Assembly: GCA_964017045.1 (NCBI GenBank)
Contig: OZ024808.1
Location: forward strand, 24,122,918 to 24,186,917
Origin: Omphiscola glabra
Taxonomy: Eukaryota > Mollusca > Gastropoda > Lymnaeidae
Length of the DNA stretch: 64,000 bases
Direction: 5' to 3'
Positions 34,101-44,600 of the stretch are shown here, piece after piece; position 1 is the stretch's first letter; every line of letters starts with the position of its first letter. The translations under genes and the position numbers were made by a program. The notes beneath the pieces were generated by a model. That model was not told the DNA's origin. It searched no databases and was given only the letters and a program-made list of their open reading frames with translations.

Positions 34101-36309
34101 AAGGCCAAGGTACCTAAATTCCATAATCACTCCTCGTCGGCATTCGGATTCATACTTCAAAATGAAAAGAATATTCAGTTTCGTAGAGAACTTCAAAATA
34201 GTATTTTTTTAAAAAGATGACTCTTTAACATTTATAATAAGAGATGAGGGGAATTTTGTTTGTTCTCGCCTATAGCACAAATCTATCTAAGTCCTGCACA
34301 ATGAGCTGGGACAAGTTTTATTGATCGGGTATCGTCTTTATGGCTTTAAAAGAAGTAAAGAAACTACACTCCCTGATGACATAATAAACTACACTCCCTG
34401 ATGACATAATAAACTAGACTCCCTGATGACATAATAAACTACACTCCCTGATGACATAATAAACTACACTCCCTGATGACATAATAAACTACACTCCCTG
34501 ATGACATAATAAACTACACTCCCTGATGACATAATAAACTACACTCCCTGATGACATAATAAACTACACTCCCTGATGACATAATAAACTACACTCCCTG
34601 ATGACATAATAAACTACACTCCCTGATGACATAATAAACTACACTCCCTGATGACATAATAAAGATAACATAAGAAACTACACTCTTTGGCAGTGGCGTA
34701 GCGAGAGTGTTTGGCGCCCGGGGACAAGATTCATTTTAAAGCGCCCTCTTTTCCTTTTTTTCAACTCTCAAACTCATTATTTTCATCAATAAAATAATAC
34801 CAAAGCACATTTTGGCGTCCCTAACTAGCTGGCGCCCGGGTACATCTGTACCCCCACTGTCCCCCCTATGCTACGCCTCTGCTCTTTGGTGACATAATAA
34901 AGATAACATAATAAACTACACTCTCTGGCGACATTATAAAGATAACATAATAAACTACACTCTCTGGCGACATTATAAAGATAACATAATAAACTACACT
35001 CTCTGGCGACATTATAAAGATAACATAATAAACTACACTCTCTGGCGACATTATAAAGATAACATAATAAACTACACTCTCTGGCGACATTATAAAGATA
35101 ACATAATAAACTACACTCTCTGACGACATTATAAAGATAACATAATAAACTACACTCTCTGACGACATTATAAAGATAACATGATACATCATGCATTACA
35201 AGAATATGTTACTAAAATCGTGTTAAATAAACATTCAAAGCGTCTTAAAATGTACACACAATTTATTGTTATTAATTATATATTTTTATGTAGATTAAAA
35301 AAAAAAATCTACAACCTTTTATTTTGTACACAAAACTGTGATGTGTTAGAGTAAATAATACGTTTACCAAAAGTGTCTCAAAGTGATCACTTAATTTTTA
35401 TATGTGTGAGAATATCACACTAAGTGTGTATGTGAGTAAATCACACTAAGTGTGTGTGTGAGTAAATCACACTAAATGTGTGTGTGTTTAAATCACACTA
35501 AATCTGTATGTGAGTAAATCACACTAAATGTGTGTGTGTTTAAATCACACTAAATGTGTATGTGAGTAAATCACACTAAATGTGTGTGTGTTTAAATCAC
35601 ACTAAATCTGTATGTGAGTAAATCACACTAAATGTGTGTGTGTTTAAATCACACTAAATCTGTATGTGAGTAAATCACACTAAATGTGTGTGTGTTTAAA
35701 TCACACTAAATGTGTATGTGAGTAAATCACACTAAATGTGTGTGTGTTTAAATCACACTAAATCTGTATGTGAGTAAATCACACTAAATGTGTGTGTGTT
35801 TAAATCACACTAAGTGTGTGTGTGAGTAAATCACACTAAATGTGTGTGTGTTTAAATCACACTAAATCTGTATGTGAGTAAATCACACTAAATGTGTGTG
35901 TGTTTAAATCACACTAAATCTGTATGTGAGTAAATCACACTAAATGTGTGTGTGAATAAATAACATGTAAAATTAAAATCAAAATATTTTAAAATCAGTT
36001 TCAAAGCAAATGAAATGTTTTTTTTTTAAAGTTCTGAGTTGATAAAGTGGATGCATAAATAAGGACACGTGTATTTGTTTGGTGATATCTTTAACGTGTC
36101 CCATACTTTTACTCATCATCAGGTGTGGCAGCCTGGACATCTGCCGGACGGGCTGGTGGCAAGAAACAAGAAACAACCCGTTGTGTATGAGTCAGTTGAA
36201 GAGCAGAGTCAATCCAACCCAGTCTGTGTCTTGCTATTTTTGCTGTGCGTCAGGACACAACTGCAACGATCACCTAATCGATACGGGCAACCTTTACCAG
36301 TTTCAATAA
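24796..36309 (+). CDS. Gene 2: complete two-domain Ly6/uPAR-type secreted protein
   Basis: Seven exons join in frame: 24796-24844, 26266-26396, 28999-29055, 29453-29591, 30891-31025, 31491-31647 and 36123-36309 (TAA). The sum is 855 nt, 284 residues. Order: signal peptide (about residues 1-22), A-type LU domain with 12 cysteines, about 45-residue Thr-rich linker with one NRT sequon, then the C-terminal LU domain ending CCASGHNCND, the classical CC-x4-CN signature. There is no hydrophobic C-terminal segment, so a secreted product is inferred. It begins 1.3 kb after gene 1 and has the same orientation. An AATAAA lies at 36326-36331. Its minimal layout may be closest to the founding architecture; no partner or pathway can be assigned. 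Confidence 0.88.
25073..25250. mobile_element. GGCGTAGC-ended MITE, copy 2
   Basis: 178 bases from CAGAGGCGTAGCTAG to CCTACCTCTG, with the internal GGCGCCCGGG and GCAAGATTCATTTTAAAG shared by the family. The flanks TACTACAG and CAGTACAG agree at 6 of 8 bases. First intron of gene 2. Confidence 0.82.
25565..25945. repeat. 13-base minisatellite, about 29 copies
   Basis: Unit GGTCCTCAAATGT. The open frames over it (CGPQMWSSNV type) are artefacts. Confidence 0.93.
26266..26396 (+). CDS. Gene 2 exon 2, alpha exon of LU domain 1 (A type)
   Basis: Acceptor GTAAACAG, donor GTAAGG, 131 nt, phase 1 to 0. It completes the signal sequence, then reads LTCYSCDGPGQLFPACL, the C-x2-C opening of an LU domain. 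FPACL is shared with genes 3 and 4. Confidence 0.88.
26660..26870. mobile_element. Degenerate hAT-like remnant, second copy
   Basis: Starts GGCGGGCCATATTACTTG and ends GGCGGGCCGTGTGTTGTAAA. The interior matches 6640-6830 (GAAAATAGGACA, GAAAGCTAT). No intact target duplication was recognised. Confidence 0.5.
27107..27314. mobile_element. GGCGTAGC-ended MITE, copy 3
   Basis: 208 bases with ends CAGAGGCGTAGCTAG and GCTACGCCTCTG. It is longer than its relatives because GCGCCCGGGGACAAGATTC is present twice in tandem near the left end. Flanking 8-mers match poorly. Confidence 0.8.
27315..28259. other. Gene 2 intron, mostly unassigned
   Basis: 27630-27740 contains AACGTTTCGGCTAAGAGTC, the reverse of a GCCGAAACGTT word also seen in Penelope-like copies here. 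A (GA)n tract lies at 28137-28165. Confidence 0.4.
28260..28795. repeat. 18-19-base minisatellite that changes unit midway
   Basis: The left half is GCAACACTGATTAATTGG; from about 28580 it becomes GGCAGCAGTGTGTTTAATT. The shift suggests separate amplification of two related variants. Confidence 0.9.
28999..29055 (+). CDS. Gene 2 exon 3, beta exon of LU domain 1
   Basis: Acceptor GGTCCTAG, donor GTTTGT, 19 codons, phase 0 to 0. It reads VCSVIYGN, then PVIGCKKVE, nearly the same as the gene 3 and gene 4 beta exons. Confidence 0.86.
29453..29591 (+). CDS. Gene 2 exon 4, gamma exon of LU domain 1
   Basis: Acceptor AATGACAG, donor GTACGA, 139 nt, phase 0 to 1. It encodes ECTRDVSQ, CTGGGVAI and CELCCHTAACV. 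Length and phase equal the gene 3 exon at 46647-46785. Confidence 0.87.
29727..29906. mobile_element. SPIN/URR1-like non-autonomous hAT element, short copy
   Basis: 180 bases from CAGTGGCTCTCAACCTTCCT to the inverted end (AAGCGGCTCTTAACCTGTGG read from the right). Both flanks carry TTGTAGGG (29719-29726, 29907-29914). Ends match the large element at 56755-60205. The resemblance to vertebrate SPIN/URR1 elements is from memory. Confidence 0.85.
29915..30890. other. Gene 2 intron with AT microsatellites
   Basis: (AT)n and TATA-rich tracts at 30113-30170 and 30288-30362, a G-run at 30519. No gene seen. Confidence 0.5.
30891..31025 (+). CDS. Gene 2 exon 5, short Thr-rich linker
   Basis: Acceptor TTGCCTCAG, donor GTATGT, 135 nt, phase 1 to 1. 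It has a Thr/Ala/Ser-rich sequence with THVITTQTTT and NRTSQLTTQG. It is the counterpart of the 621-nt mucin exon of gene 1. Confidence 0.8.
31491..31647 (+). CDS. Gene 2 exon 6, first half of C-terminal LU domain
   Basis: Acceptor TTCAAATAG, donor GTGAGT, 157 nt, phase 1 to 2, exactly the length of the gene 3 exon at 51163. It encodes TINCTVCYGGNC, CESGFCVKT and DDGQVVITKG. The donor is followed at once by the 32-base minisatellite. Confidence 0.88.
31665..33335. repeat. 32-base minisatellite, about 52 copies, with higher-order pattern
   Basis: Main unit GGCGGCTGTCTGGCTTTAGG plus CCTGGTGATATA. A variant with GGCATAGGTGATATAGACAG recurs every three to five units. It begins about 18 bases after the donor of gene 2 exon 6. 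Confidence 0.95.
33340..34360. other. Gene 2 intron, unassigned stretch
   Basis: Minus strand frames of 93 codons (33396-33677) and 61 codons (33674-33859) overlap but match no family I know. A piece near 33940 resembles 11835. A retroelement or hAT remnant is likely. Confidence 0.35.
34365..34662. repeat. 25-base minisatellite, about 12 copies
   Basis: Unit AAACTACACTCCCTGATGAC plus ATAAT, almost perfect. Confidence 0.93.
34691..34881. mobile_element. GGCGTAGC-ended MITE, copy 4
   Basis: 191 bases with ends CAGTGGCGTAGC and CAGAGGCGTAGC (read inward), flanked by exact CTCTTTGG at 34683-34690 and 34882-34889. It sits at the join of two related minisatellites. Confidence 0.9.
34895..35185. 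repeat. 39-base minisatellite, about 7 copies
   Basis: Unit AAACTACACTCTCTGGCGAC plus ATTATAAAGATAACATAAT. It is the 25-base unit of 34365-34662 lengthened by 14 bases. Antisense open frames (RECSLLCYLYNV type) are artefacts. Confidence 0.93.
35400..35960. repeat. 26/52-base minisatellite
   Basis: Two alternating 26-base halves, AAATCACACTAAATGTGTGT plus GTGTTT and AAATCACACTAAATCTGTAT plus GTGAGT, form a 52-base higher-order unit. Confidence 0.92.
36123..36309 (+). CDS. Gene 2 exon 7, second half of C-terminal LU domain
   Basis: Acceptor CATCATCAG, stop TAA, 187 nt, the same length as the gene 3 last exon. It contains ICRTGWWQETRNNPLC and CYFCCASGHNCND, the complete LU ending with Asn after the last cysteine. 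Confidence 0.9.
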
Positions 36310-36325
36310 CTTAACGAAATGATCC

Positions 36326-36331
36326 AATAAA
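36326..36331 (+). terminator. Gene 2 poly(A) signal
   Basis: A canonical AATAAA 17 bases after the TAA of gene 2. The very short 3' UTR matches gene 3, where AATAAA follows the stop by 18 bases. Confidence 0.6.
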
Positions 36332-36459
36332 AAAAAATAGAGTAACATTATTGCTGATATTATTCTTCATGGTCTGCAAACCTAAATGAAGAGCAAAGAT
36401 GCGTGTATTAACACAAAGTACTCTTGATGTAAAATATAAGTAGAAATAGAACGAGATGC

Positions 36460-37047
36460 TTTTGAACTTGCTGAAACCAGTGTGAAAGAAAGAGCCTATA
36501 AATCCTTTGTCCGGGCGCTTTTAGATTACGCATCTTCAGTCTGGGACCCATTTATCTATAAGATCATGGACACGTTAAGGGCGGTCCAGCGAAAAGCAGC
36601 ACTCTTTGTCCTGAACCGCTACAGGAATACCTCTAGTGTTGGCAGCATGCTGGAAACACAGGGCTGGTCCCCATGGATGTACAAGATAATAAATAATGAG
36701 CTGGTCCCCTACTCTGGCATTAAACAGAAACTCGTCCCGCTCCCCCATAGACTGCGAACGGGCCATGACAAGCAGTTCCGGCTCAAACCAGCAAGAAGCC
36801 AACTGCTCCTTCCTGCCAAAGACATTGATGGACTGGAACAAGCTTCCAAAGGAACAGTTGAGGCGACAACATTTGAAATATTTGCGTCTATTGCCTCAGG
36901 CCTTCGAACCCCCACGGAGTAGCCCTTTTAAACCAGTGAAGTATCCTCTTCAAAACCAGACACAGAAAAATTGCACATCCCATCACATGAATAAGGATGA
37001 TCGATAAATTGATCGTGGGCCCTTAATATATAGAAGAAGAAAAAACC
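36460..37047 (+). mobile_element. CR1-like LINE, 3' end
   Basis: The frame 36482-36922 reads KSFVRALLDYASSVWDP, AVQRKAALFVLNRYRNTSSV and GLQHR-type C-terminal reverse-transcriptase tail motifs of CR1/Jockey-like LINEs; a frameshift near 36830 moves the DWNKLPKE motif to another frame. The 3' tail GATCGTGGGCCCTTAATATA at 37010-37030 followed by AAGAAGAAAAAA is the element end. Confidence 0.75.
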
Positions 37048-37370
37048 ATTGAAAGTGTCTATTAAATGAATTACTTTTGAACACACACAAACAAAATCAA
37101 CAACAATAAATTTTAATGAACAACTTTGGAAGTCAAGGAAAATACATTTGCTGGTTTAAATATTGTTCTTCTAAAACGAATTAGATGGTCAATTTTTATT
37201 TTTACAAATATTTTGTACTTTCTCGTTCGTCGTACAATGATTACACCACATTTCTGAATTGAACTGACTTCGACCGGTGATGCTATGTACATATGGCACA
37301 TACATTAGTATGATTTTTTCTACATGTTATTTTATAACTCATAGATTTGATTGTGAGTGGATCTTAAAAG

Positions 37371-37784
37371 CCTTGCGACTAGCTCTAGTTACTAGTAGTG
37401 TTTGAGAGGTCCACCGACTAGCTCTAGTTACTAGTGGTGTTTGAGAGGTCCACCGACTAGCTCTAGTTACTAGTAGTGTTTGCGAGGTCGCAAACAAGCG
37501 ACTAAAAGTCTAGATGTGTTTTAGAGGTCCACAGACTAGCGACTACAGTCTAGATATGTTTGAGAGGTCCACAGACTAACGACTACAGTCTAGATGTGTT
37601 TGAGAGGTTCACAGACTAACGACTACAGTCTAGATGTGTTTGAGAGGTCCACAGACTAGCGACTAAAGTCTAGATGTGTTTGAGAGGTCCACAGACTAGC
37701 GACTAAAGTCTAGATGTGTTTGAGAGGTCCACAGACTAGCGACTAAAAGTCTAGATGTGTTTGGGAGGTCTACAGACTAGCGAC
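37371..37784. repeat. 39-40-base minisatellite
   Basis: Starts with units GACTAGCTCTAGTTACTAGT-GTGTTTGAGAGGTCCACC, then CTAGATGTGTTTGAGAGGTC plus CACAGACTAGCGACTAAAGT. It abuts the LTR at 37785. Confidence 0.9.
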
Positions 37785-38267
37785 TGTCAAATATTCTGGT
37801 CCCTTGTCCGAATATGATGGCTCATGATGACTATTTGGTTGTCTAGGGTCGACGAGCGGCAGAATGCGACAATACCGCTACTCTGACGATCATTACGAGA
37901 CCTCTGATCCTCTCTCTCTAGTACACTTAATCAATCTATTAAGTCCAAGGCATGACACAATAAGTACATGGGTAATGCTCTTTATTATCAGTAGTACAGA
38001 TCACAATGCATGAAATATCAACTCCAAAGTCCGGAGGTACACAGCTATCATTCGTTCACAATAGCTCTGTCAGACTCGGCCACACACCGCTCGTTCGTGA
38101 ACATAATAATCTACCTCTCTACATGAACAGTTAACCCCCTATTTATACCTTAAACATCTGACAAGTCATTCACCCGTCCGTGACACGACAATTGTTCACC
38201 TCGCTCACATACCTCATTCCTCCCAAATCAACCCACACACTCTGCCACTGATTCCATGACCTTGACA
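37785..38267 (-). mobile_element. LTR of a minus-strand retrotransposon
   Basis: 483 bases with TGTCA...TGACA ends. On the minus strand it begins TGTCAAGG directly after a purine-rich tract (GGAAAGGAAAGGGGGG, 38271-38288 on +), the polypurine tract expected before a 3' LTR, and contains AATAAA. No second LTR was found, so the element is truncated. Assigning it to Ty3 or another clade is not possible here. Confidence 0.68.
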
Positions 38268-38535
38268 TATCTCCCCCCTTTCCTTTCCAGATTCTACTTA
38301 TAGTAGAATCGATATAATTATGGTCAGGTCATGAAATCATACACATTTGCAATAATTGTATGTAAAAAAAAATGTCAACATCCGTAATCCTGTGGACAGC
38401 CATTAATTGTCCAGCCTGCAATTACAATTTATGAGGGCGGGATATTTCGCTTGTCAGACGGGTGCCTGAAAGCGTGCACATTTTTCACCCAACTCACAAC
38501 TCCTCTGTAAAATATCACATGTTTCAACAAGCTCG

Positions 38536-40132
38536 TCACATTGTCAATATCATTTTACACAACCAATCTTCACACACAGCCTCACCCAAATGTTCACGTA
38601 ACTTATCAAAATAAATTTTACAATCCTCACCTCCCAACGCATGGAAAACACTCACCTCCACAACAAAATCATGTTTTTCAACAACAACATCATTTCCCTC
38701 CCTGAACCCAACATGACATAATTTATCAACAATTGCATCAAAAGCAAAAATATTTCTTTCCCTTAACCTCACCTCAGGGAAAAAGCTCACCTCCTCCACA
38801 TTAACCCCGTGATCAAACCCAAACCCGTTTGTCACAACACGATTGTCAGAGTCTAAGCTGAACTCAACAATCCCACAGTTCTCAAGTCTTGAGCAACCCG
38901 TGTCACCCACACTACCAATTTTCACGATTGGACTATGGCCCTCATAGCTCCATATGAATTCATTGGAAATGAATTCAACTTTTTTGAATTTTCGTCCCCG
39001 TCTCGGGACTTCACGTGACAAGTTCACGACGTCAACCTCGTGACACCCGTAATCTGTCCAGGTGCTCACACCCTCCAAACATTTTACACGATCCAAATTT
39101 TTTTTCCTCTTCAAATTCTCCCTCGTGCAAAAGATCCAAAATTACATCTCGTACATCATGAAATTTCATATCATTAATGTCTGGAGCATCAACCACATTA
39201 TGGGAAATATCAATATAACTGGGCTCACAATTAATATTAGTAACACTTTCTTCACACGAATCCTCCACTTCATATTCTCTCTCTTGTAAAAAATACAAAA
39301 TCATATCTCGTGCATCCTTAAAATTCATATTGTGCACATCCTCACAATTAATATCTTGTACATTGTCAAAATTCATAGCTTGTACATTGTCAAAATTCCT
39401 TTGTTGCACAGTATACAATTTCATAACTTGTATAGTACCAAAATCTGTATCCCGTGCTTCTACTATGTGTTCTATTGATATTATTTCCTCCGTACACTCA
39501 GTTATGATTGCCTTCATTTCATCGGGATAACTAATCTCCTCCGCAAACTCGTTAATATCCTCATTTGACTCATTTTCCCAGGCTGACAAATTAATTTGGT
39601 GCCACTCAACTACAATCCCAGCTTCCTTAGTACTCTCCAAAGTTTCTTACTGATCCACGTTTGTATTTCCCGCCTGAAAAGATCCCGACACTAAGTGCAC
39701 TTTCGTCTTCAAAACACTCATCCCCTATACCCAACTGAACAAAATCCGTTTTATATGAACTTTCTTCAAAAATATCCTCATCTGTACCTAAAAATTCCCA
39801 TGCGTCATTTCGCCTACTATCGTTGTCCCCTTTTTCAGTTTGATTTTTAGTATCAGATAACTTTACCCAGGACTTGCTCTCTCGGCACCATTTGAGTTCA
39901 TTCCCCTTACTTTCCGCTAATTGCCTCACTATTTCTATTTCATCCTCATCTATATTTTCCCAAATCTTCTTCTTATAGTTCCACCTAAATTGATTTTTTT
40001 CAGTTTCCCCTTCAGCAAAGTAATCATTATATTCTATTTCCTCTTCTGACCAGTCATCACTATCGTAAGGATTAATGCAGTTAATGCTAACTATACCGTC
40101 TATTCTGCCTATGTTTCTATGTTTGTATCTTT
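38536..40132 (-). pseudogene. Unrecognised acidic reading frame beside the LTR, two frameshifts
   Basis: Three overlapping open segments on the minus strand (40132-39627, 39640-39032, 39114-38536) read as one coding region of about 530 codons if two frameshifts are allowed; one lies at a run of seven A near 39100. It is rich in Glu and Asp, with internal near-repeats NFDNVQAMNFDNVQDINCED. No protease, reverse transcriptase or integrase motif was seen. Its place next to the polypurine tract fits the last ORF of a retrotransposon. I cannot name it. Confidence 0.5.
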
Positions 40133-40269
40133 ATTTGGTACCGTATAAAAAGAAAAGCGAAAAACAGATCTCAAGCGGAATTTGACATGTTTTACGTTTA
40201 TAGTGTAATCACCCCAAACACATTAATATAAGCTGTAGTGTAACCATTCGGTATTTTATAAATTGGCAT

Positions 40270-40725
40270 TTTGTGTTTCACAGAGATTTCAACAACGTAT
40301 TGTAGGACCTTAACAATATCAATCTGTTCATATCATAACTTGCAGCTGAAACGTCTCTGCTACACTGATAGTAAACTAACTATGATCCCCCACATCAGTT
40401 CTGAGGTCAGGGCTTGTTTCTGTCATCAAAGCGCACTGGGTAAGCCGCGTCCTCTACTTAATCAGAGAACAGAAAATGACTCGGCAGTGGCTCTAATCCA
40501 ATAAATATCTGATTACTGTAACAGCTGTTTGTGGGGTTTACCTCAAAATACCACAGCACGCATTGTATCACGGATAAAGAAATATGATCACATCTCCCCA
40601 GTTCTTAAAGACACAAGGGCTATAAAAGTATTCAATCGTCATCAGGATAAAGCTCCATCACAACATGCTAGTAAATCTATTTTGTGTACTTTGTTGAGAA
40701 AATATCTACATATTGTTTGTTGAAT
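40270..40725 (+). mobile_element. CR1/L2-like LINE reverse transcriptase C-terminal fragment
   Basis: In broken frames: SDYCNSCLWGLPQNTTARIV followed by RIKKYDHISPVLKD, the conserved tail of CR1/L2-like reverse transcriptases (DYCNSLLYGLP, KYDHITPVLK). A stop lies just before DYCNS. Confidence 0.7.
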
Positions 40726-40879
40726 TGGCATTGAACACTTGTATTTTCTATTACTTTTTTTAAAGCTTAAATCCGATTGGGTGAAATTATACTGTTTAAA
40801 CAAACCTTACTTAACCTTACTTAAACTCAAATTCTTAAATTGCAATTAAGTGTGTAATAGAGTTAAACGAAAATCCACA

Positions 40880-41012
40880 TTTTACATAGCTGCCGTGTCT
40901 TTTTACCTGCTTGGCTCCTAAATTTTACGTCCTCTCACTTCCTTTCCGCTCTTCTAAACTTTCGTTTTGTGTGTTCCCGTCCATTCTTATTCTTTTCTAT
41001 TTTTGAGGTGGG

Positions 41013-41054
<42 letters not shown>

Positions 41055-41195
41055 TTAATTTATACTTTAAAATTTAAAAAAAAAAAAATTGTACTGATGA
41101 CGGCATTTGCCGAAATGTTTAGATGTGTATTTTGTAAAAATCATCATTAAATCTGAACACATATTGGTTTTATTGACACACATTGTCTGTGTCTG
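40880..41195 (+). mobile_element. Penelope-like element, 3' end copy
   Basis: Shares, on the opposite strand, a run of similarity with 51500-51780: a pyrimidine-rich CACTTCCT stretch, an (AT)n tract (41017-41052), then CTGATGACGGCATTTGCCGAAATG and about 80 further bases. It lacks the GIY-YIG coding part. Confidence 0.62.
41094..41115 (+). ncRNA. Hammerhead-like core motif, second copy
   Basis: CTGATGA, hairpin GGC-ATTT-GCC, GAAA, at the matching place in the other Penelope-like copy. Changes in the hairpin keep pairing, but the sample is only two copies. Confidence 0.33.
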
Positions 41196-41473
41196 AATAA
41201 TTTACTTTAAAGCTTAATCGCAGGCCAACCCTCGTATAATAGAGTGAAGAGTTGTTATGTTGAACGGTTGATTTCAATAATAACGACAATTCGTTTGCTG
41301 TCTTGAATCGCTTAAACGTAAGTAGATTGACGAGACATAAAACAATGCAATTTCCACTTGTTTAAAAAAATAATTAAAAAAAAAAAATCCGTTCAAGGTC
41401 CAGATGTTTAGTAATGCAGATAAAAAACAAAATATGCAGTGACGTAATTTAGCATTCGAGACTGGTCTCTTAT

Positions 41474-41483
41474 CTGATCAGAA
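41474..41483 (+). promoter_or_regulatory. CTGATCAGAA motif upstream of gene 3
   Basis: It lies 109 bases before the gene 3 ATG and is the counterpart of the GATA-like motif before genes 2 and 4. Confidence 0.4.
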
Positions 41484-41582
41484 ATGGGACTTTAAAATTA
41501 ACCCCGGATCTTGTCTGTTGTGACTTTTTGAGATCGTCTTGGAGTTTGTCAGGGCGACGTCGTTTGATCAGGTTTATAAGCG

Positions 41583-41622
41583 ATGTATATTCTGATCGTA
41601 TCAACACTTGTCCTTGGTCTCG
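41583..41622 (+). CDS. Gene 3 exon 1, signal peptide
   Basis: ATG and 12 further hydrophobic codons (MYILIVSTLVLGL), one spare base, donor GTAAGT. Phase and length class match the first exons of genes 2 and 4. Confidence 0.85.
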
Positions 41623-44600
41623 GTAAGTGGCGACTTCGTCTGCTTAGTCATGGTGCGATGGTCTCATAATACGATGTGAAAGTGTGACATTGCTTTCTGA
41701 TGGTCTAACAATATGATGTGACAGAGTGACATTGCTTTCTGGTGGTCTCACAATATGATGTGACAGTGTGACATTGCTTTCTGGTTGTCTCACAATATGA
41801 TGTGACAGTGTGACATTGTTTTGTGATGGTCTCATGTAGGATGTGACAGTGTGACACTGTTTTGTGATGGTCTCATGTAGGATGTGACAGTGTGACACTG
41901 TTTTGTGATGGTCTCATGTAGGATGTGACAGTGTGACACTGTTTTGTGATGGTCTCATGTCTGATGTGACAGTGTGACACTGTTTTGTGATGGTCTCCTG
42001 TAGGATGTGACAGTGTGACACTGTTTTGTGATGGTCTCATGTAGGATGTGACAGTGTGACATTGCTTTGTGATGGTCTCATGTTCTCACAATATGATGTG
42101 AAAGGGTGACATTGTATATGATGTGACAGTGTGACACTGCTTTGTGCTGATCTCACAATTCGATAAGTCCTCGTTTTATCTAATAAATACAGATTTTTAG
42201 AAATCTACAAAAAATAAAATTTTTTGATCTCCTAAAGAAATGCGGATGCATTAATAGGATACTTTTATTTTCTAGACTCATTTTTAAAAAATAATTATCC
42301 CTAACATTATTTTGATGAGGTTTGGTTGTCCCGTTTGTCATGTTTATAAATTAGAAACAAACTTTTAATCTTAATATAGAAAAAAATGGGTTTTGGTTAT
42401 ATATTTATTTTATGCTTTTTTTTATTTGTGCTATCCTGAACGAAGAAAACAACAACCATTTTCATAAGTGTTAGTATATGGCAATGTGTATGGATAAAAT
42501 GTTATGTTCGCACATTGCAATTCATCAGAATTAAGCAAGACTCATGTTCCATGAACATTTGATTTGTATATCGTTGCAAGAAGAAAATTATACATGGCTT
42601 CACATGTAAATTGATATGGAATGGTTGGTTTTTAATTTATATTTGTTAAAGTTCATTTTAATTTGTATGTACAGCGTGGTGAGTGCAGCCCTAGGCTGTG
42701 GTACCTTGTATGTACAGCGTGGTGAGCCCAGCCCTAGGCTGTGGTACCTTGTATGTACAGCGTGGTGAGCCCAGCCCTAGGCTGGGGTACCTTGTATGTA
42801 CAGCGTGGTGAGCCCAGCCCTAGGCTGTGGTACCTTGTATGTACAGCGTGGTGAGCCCAGCCCTAGGCTGGGGTACCACGCTATAGAAAACTACCCATAA
42901 TAATAATAATAATATCTATATATATTATACAATTAGGGATTATAGGATTAGGGAGTGTCTTATGACATTATGTCAGGGATGCCATAGCAGAGTTATAAAG
43001 CAGCTCATTCTCTCTGTTTTAATTAAATTCCACTGCATCCCAGGATAAGTCTCAATGAAAGAATTTATAGCTTTCTATTTGTTGGCAAATGTACGAACGC
43101 ATACTGACATCGTTGTATAGATTTTAATCGTTCTCTCCGCTAACGTTCTGCTAACTTTCTGCCAACTTTCAGTTAACTTTCTGCTAGCTTTCTGCTAACT
43201 TTCTGTTAACTTTATGTTAAATTTCTTCTAACTTTCTGGTAGCATTCTGCTAACTTTATTATAACTTTCTTCTAAGTTTCTGCTTACTTTCAATTAACTT
43301 TATGTTAACTTTCTACTGTCTGCTAACTTTCTGATAACTTTCTATTAATTTTTAATTAACTTTCTGTTAATTTTCAGTTCACTTTACTTTAACTTTGTGC
43401 TAACTATCTATTTAACTTTCTGTTAAAGCAGATCTCGCAGCAAGCCAAATCCACGTGGGAGTTATTAGCACTGTCGAGACGACATTAACCTGCTACAGCT
43501 GCGACGGTCATGGTCGTCTCTTCCCGGCATGCCTGGGAGCTCCAATCACGTGTCATCCCGGAGAGGTAAGGATTATTTCATGAAGTTCAAACTGTTCAGT
43601 CTTTTCACGAGTGTCCAGCTCTTATACAGCAGCAACAGACGTGACTTTAATAATGCTGTGAGATACCGATATGAATTTTGGAGCAAAACCTAATTTTACA
43701 CATTTAAGATAACATCCAATAAAGGTATAAATATATATTTTTTTATAAAGTCTAGATTTAAATGCAAAATGGTTATAATCAGTGTTTCTTCCAGGCATCT
43801 GCAGCACCCCCCCCTTCCCAACGGAAAAATTTAATCCCCCCCCCCCCCCACCTATTCAAAATATTTACAGCAATAAATCCAAAATAGCCCTTAATAAAAA
43901 CAGCAACATTTTCATTTTAATAATATATTTTCAAAAAGAATAGCAATTGTCGCCTCTCACAGATTACAATTAGTGGAACCTTTGAAGTGTCGCTGGTCTC
44001 GATATATTTGATGATCCGTATATTTAAGGCTAATCTTATTCGAGTTATATACTTTTCTCATTATAAATGTCGTACCGTTCCGAAAATAGGCCGCTGGCTT
44101 GATTTCAGCCGAATCTAACTTCCTCTTGTTCGCACGTATTGGTAGTTTTAATGTATTTATTTTATGCCACCTAACAAGTATAAAGACTTTAAAAAACATG
44201 GTAATAAAATAATTTCACGTGGATATCGAAGGAATTTATTCTAGTATTAGTTCCTTGACAAGTTTCAAACATTAGCGATCCATTTTCAAAGTATATATTT
44301 CATCCTAAACGCATTACCTTTAATGTAATGTAGCGTGTTAATCATATAATTGAATGATGGCAATAAGCTAAGTATTCATTTTTCCAACACGACCTGAAAA
44401 GCCATTGGTCAACCCGGGTGGGGGGGTGGGGTGCGTGGGTGAGAACCCTAGTGGGGGAAAACCTTAATTTTTGGTTCTGAGTTAGTCCAAAGTTTGCAAT
44501 ATGTATTGAATGAAATATGTACATGGCTGTGAGGGTGAGTATGTCGCTGTACATGGCTGTGTGGGTGAGTATGTCGCTGTACATGGCTGTGTGGGTGAGT

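Noticed and set aside
40271..40504. Possible extra LU exon with several cysteines after a TTGCAG acceptor
   Set aside because: Cysteine spacing does not fit, and continuing the sequence reveals the DYCNS and KYDHISPVLK motifs of a LINE reverse transcriptase.
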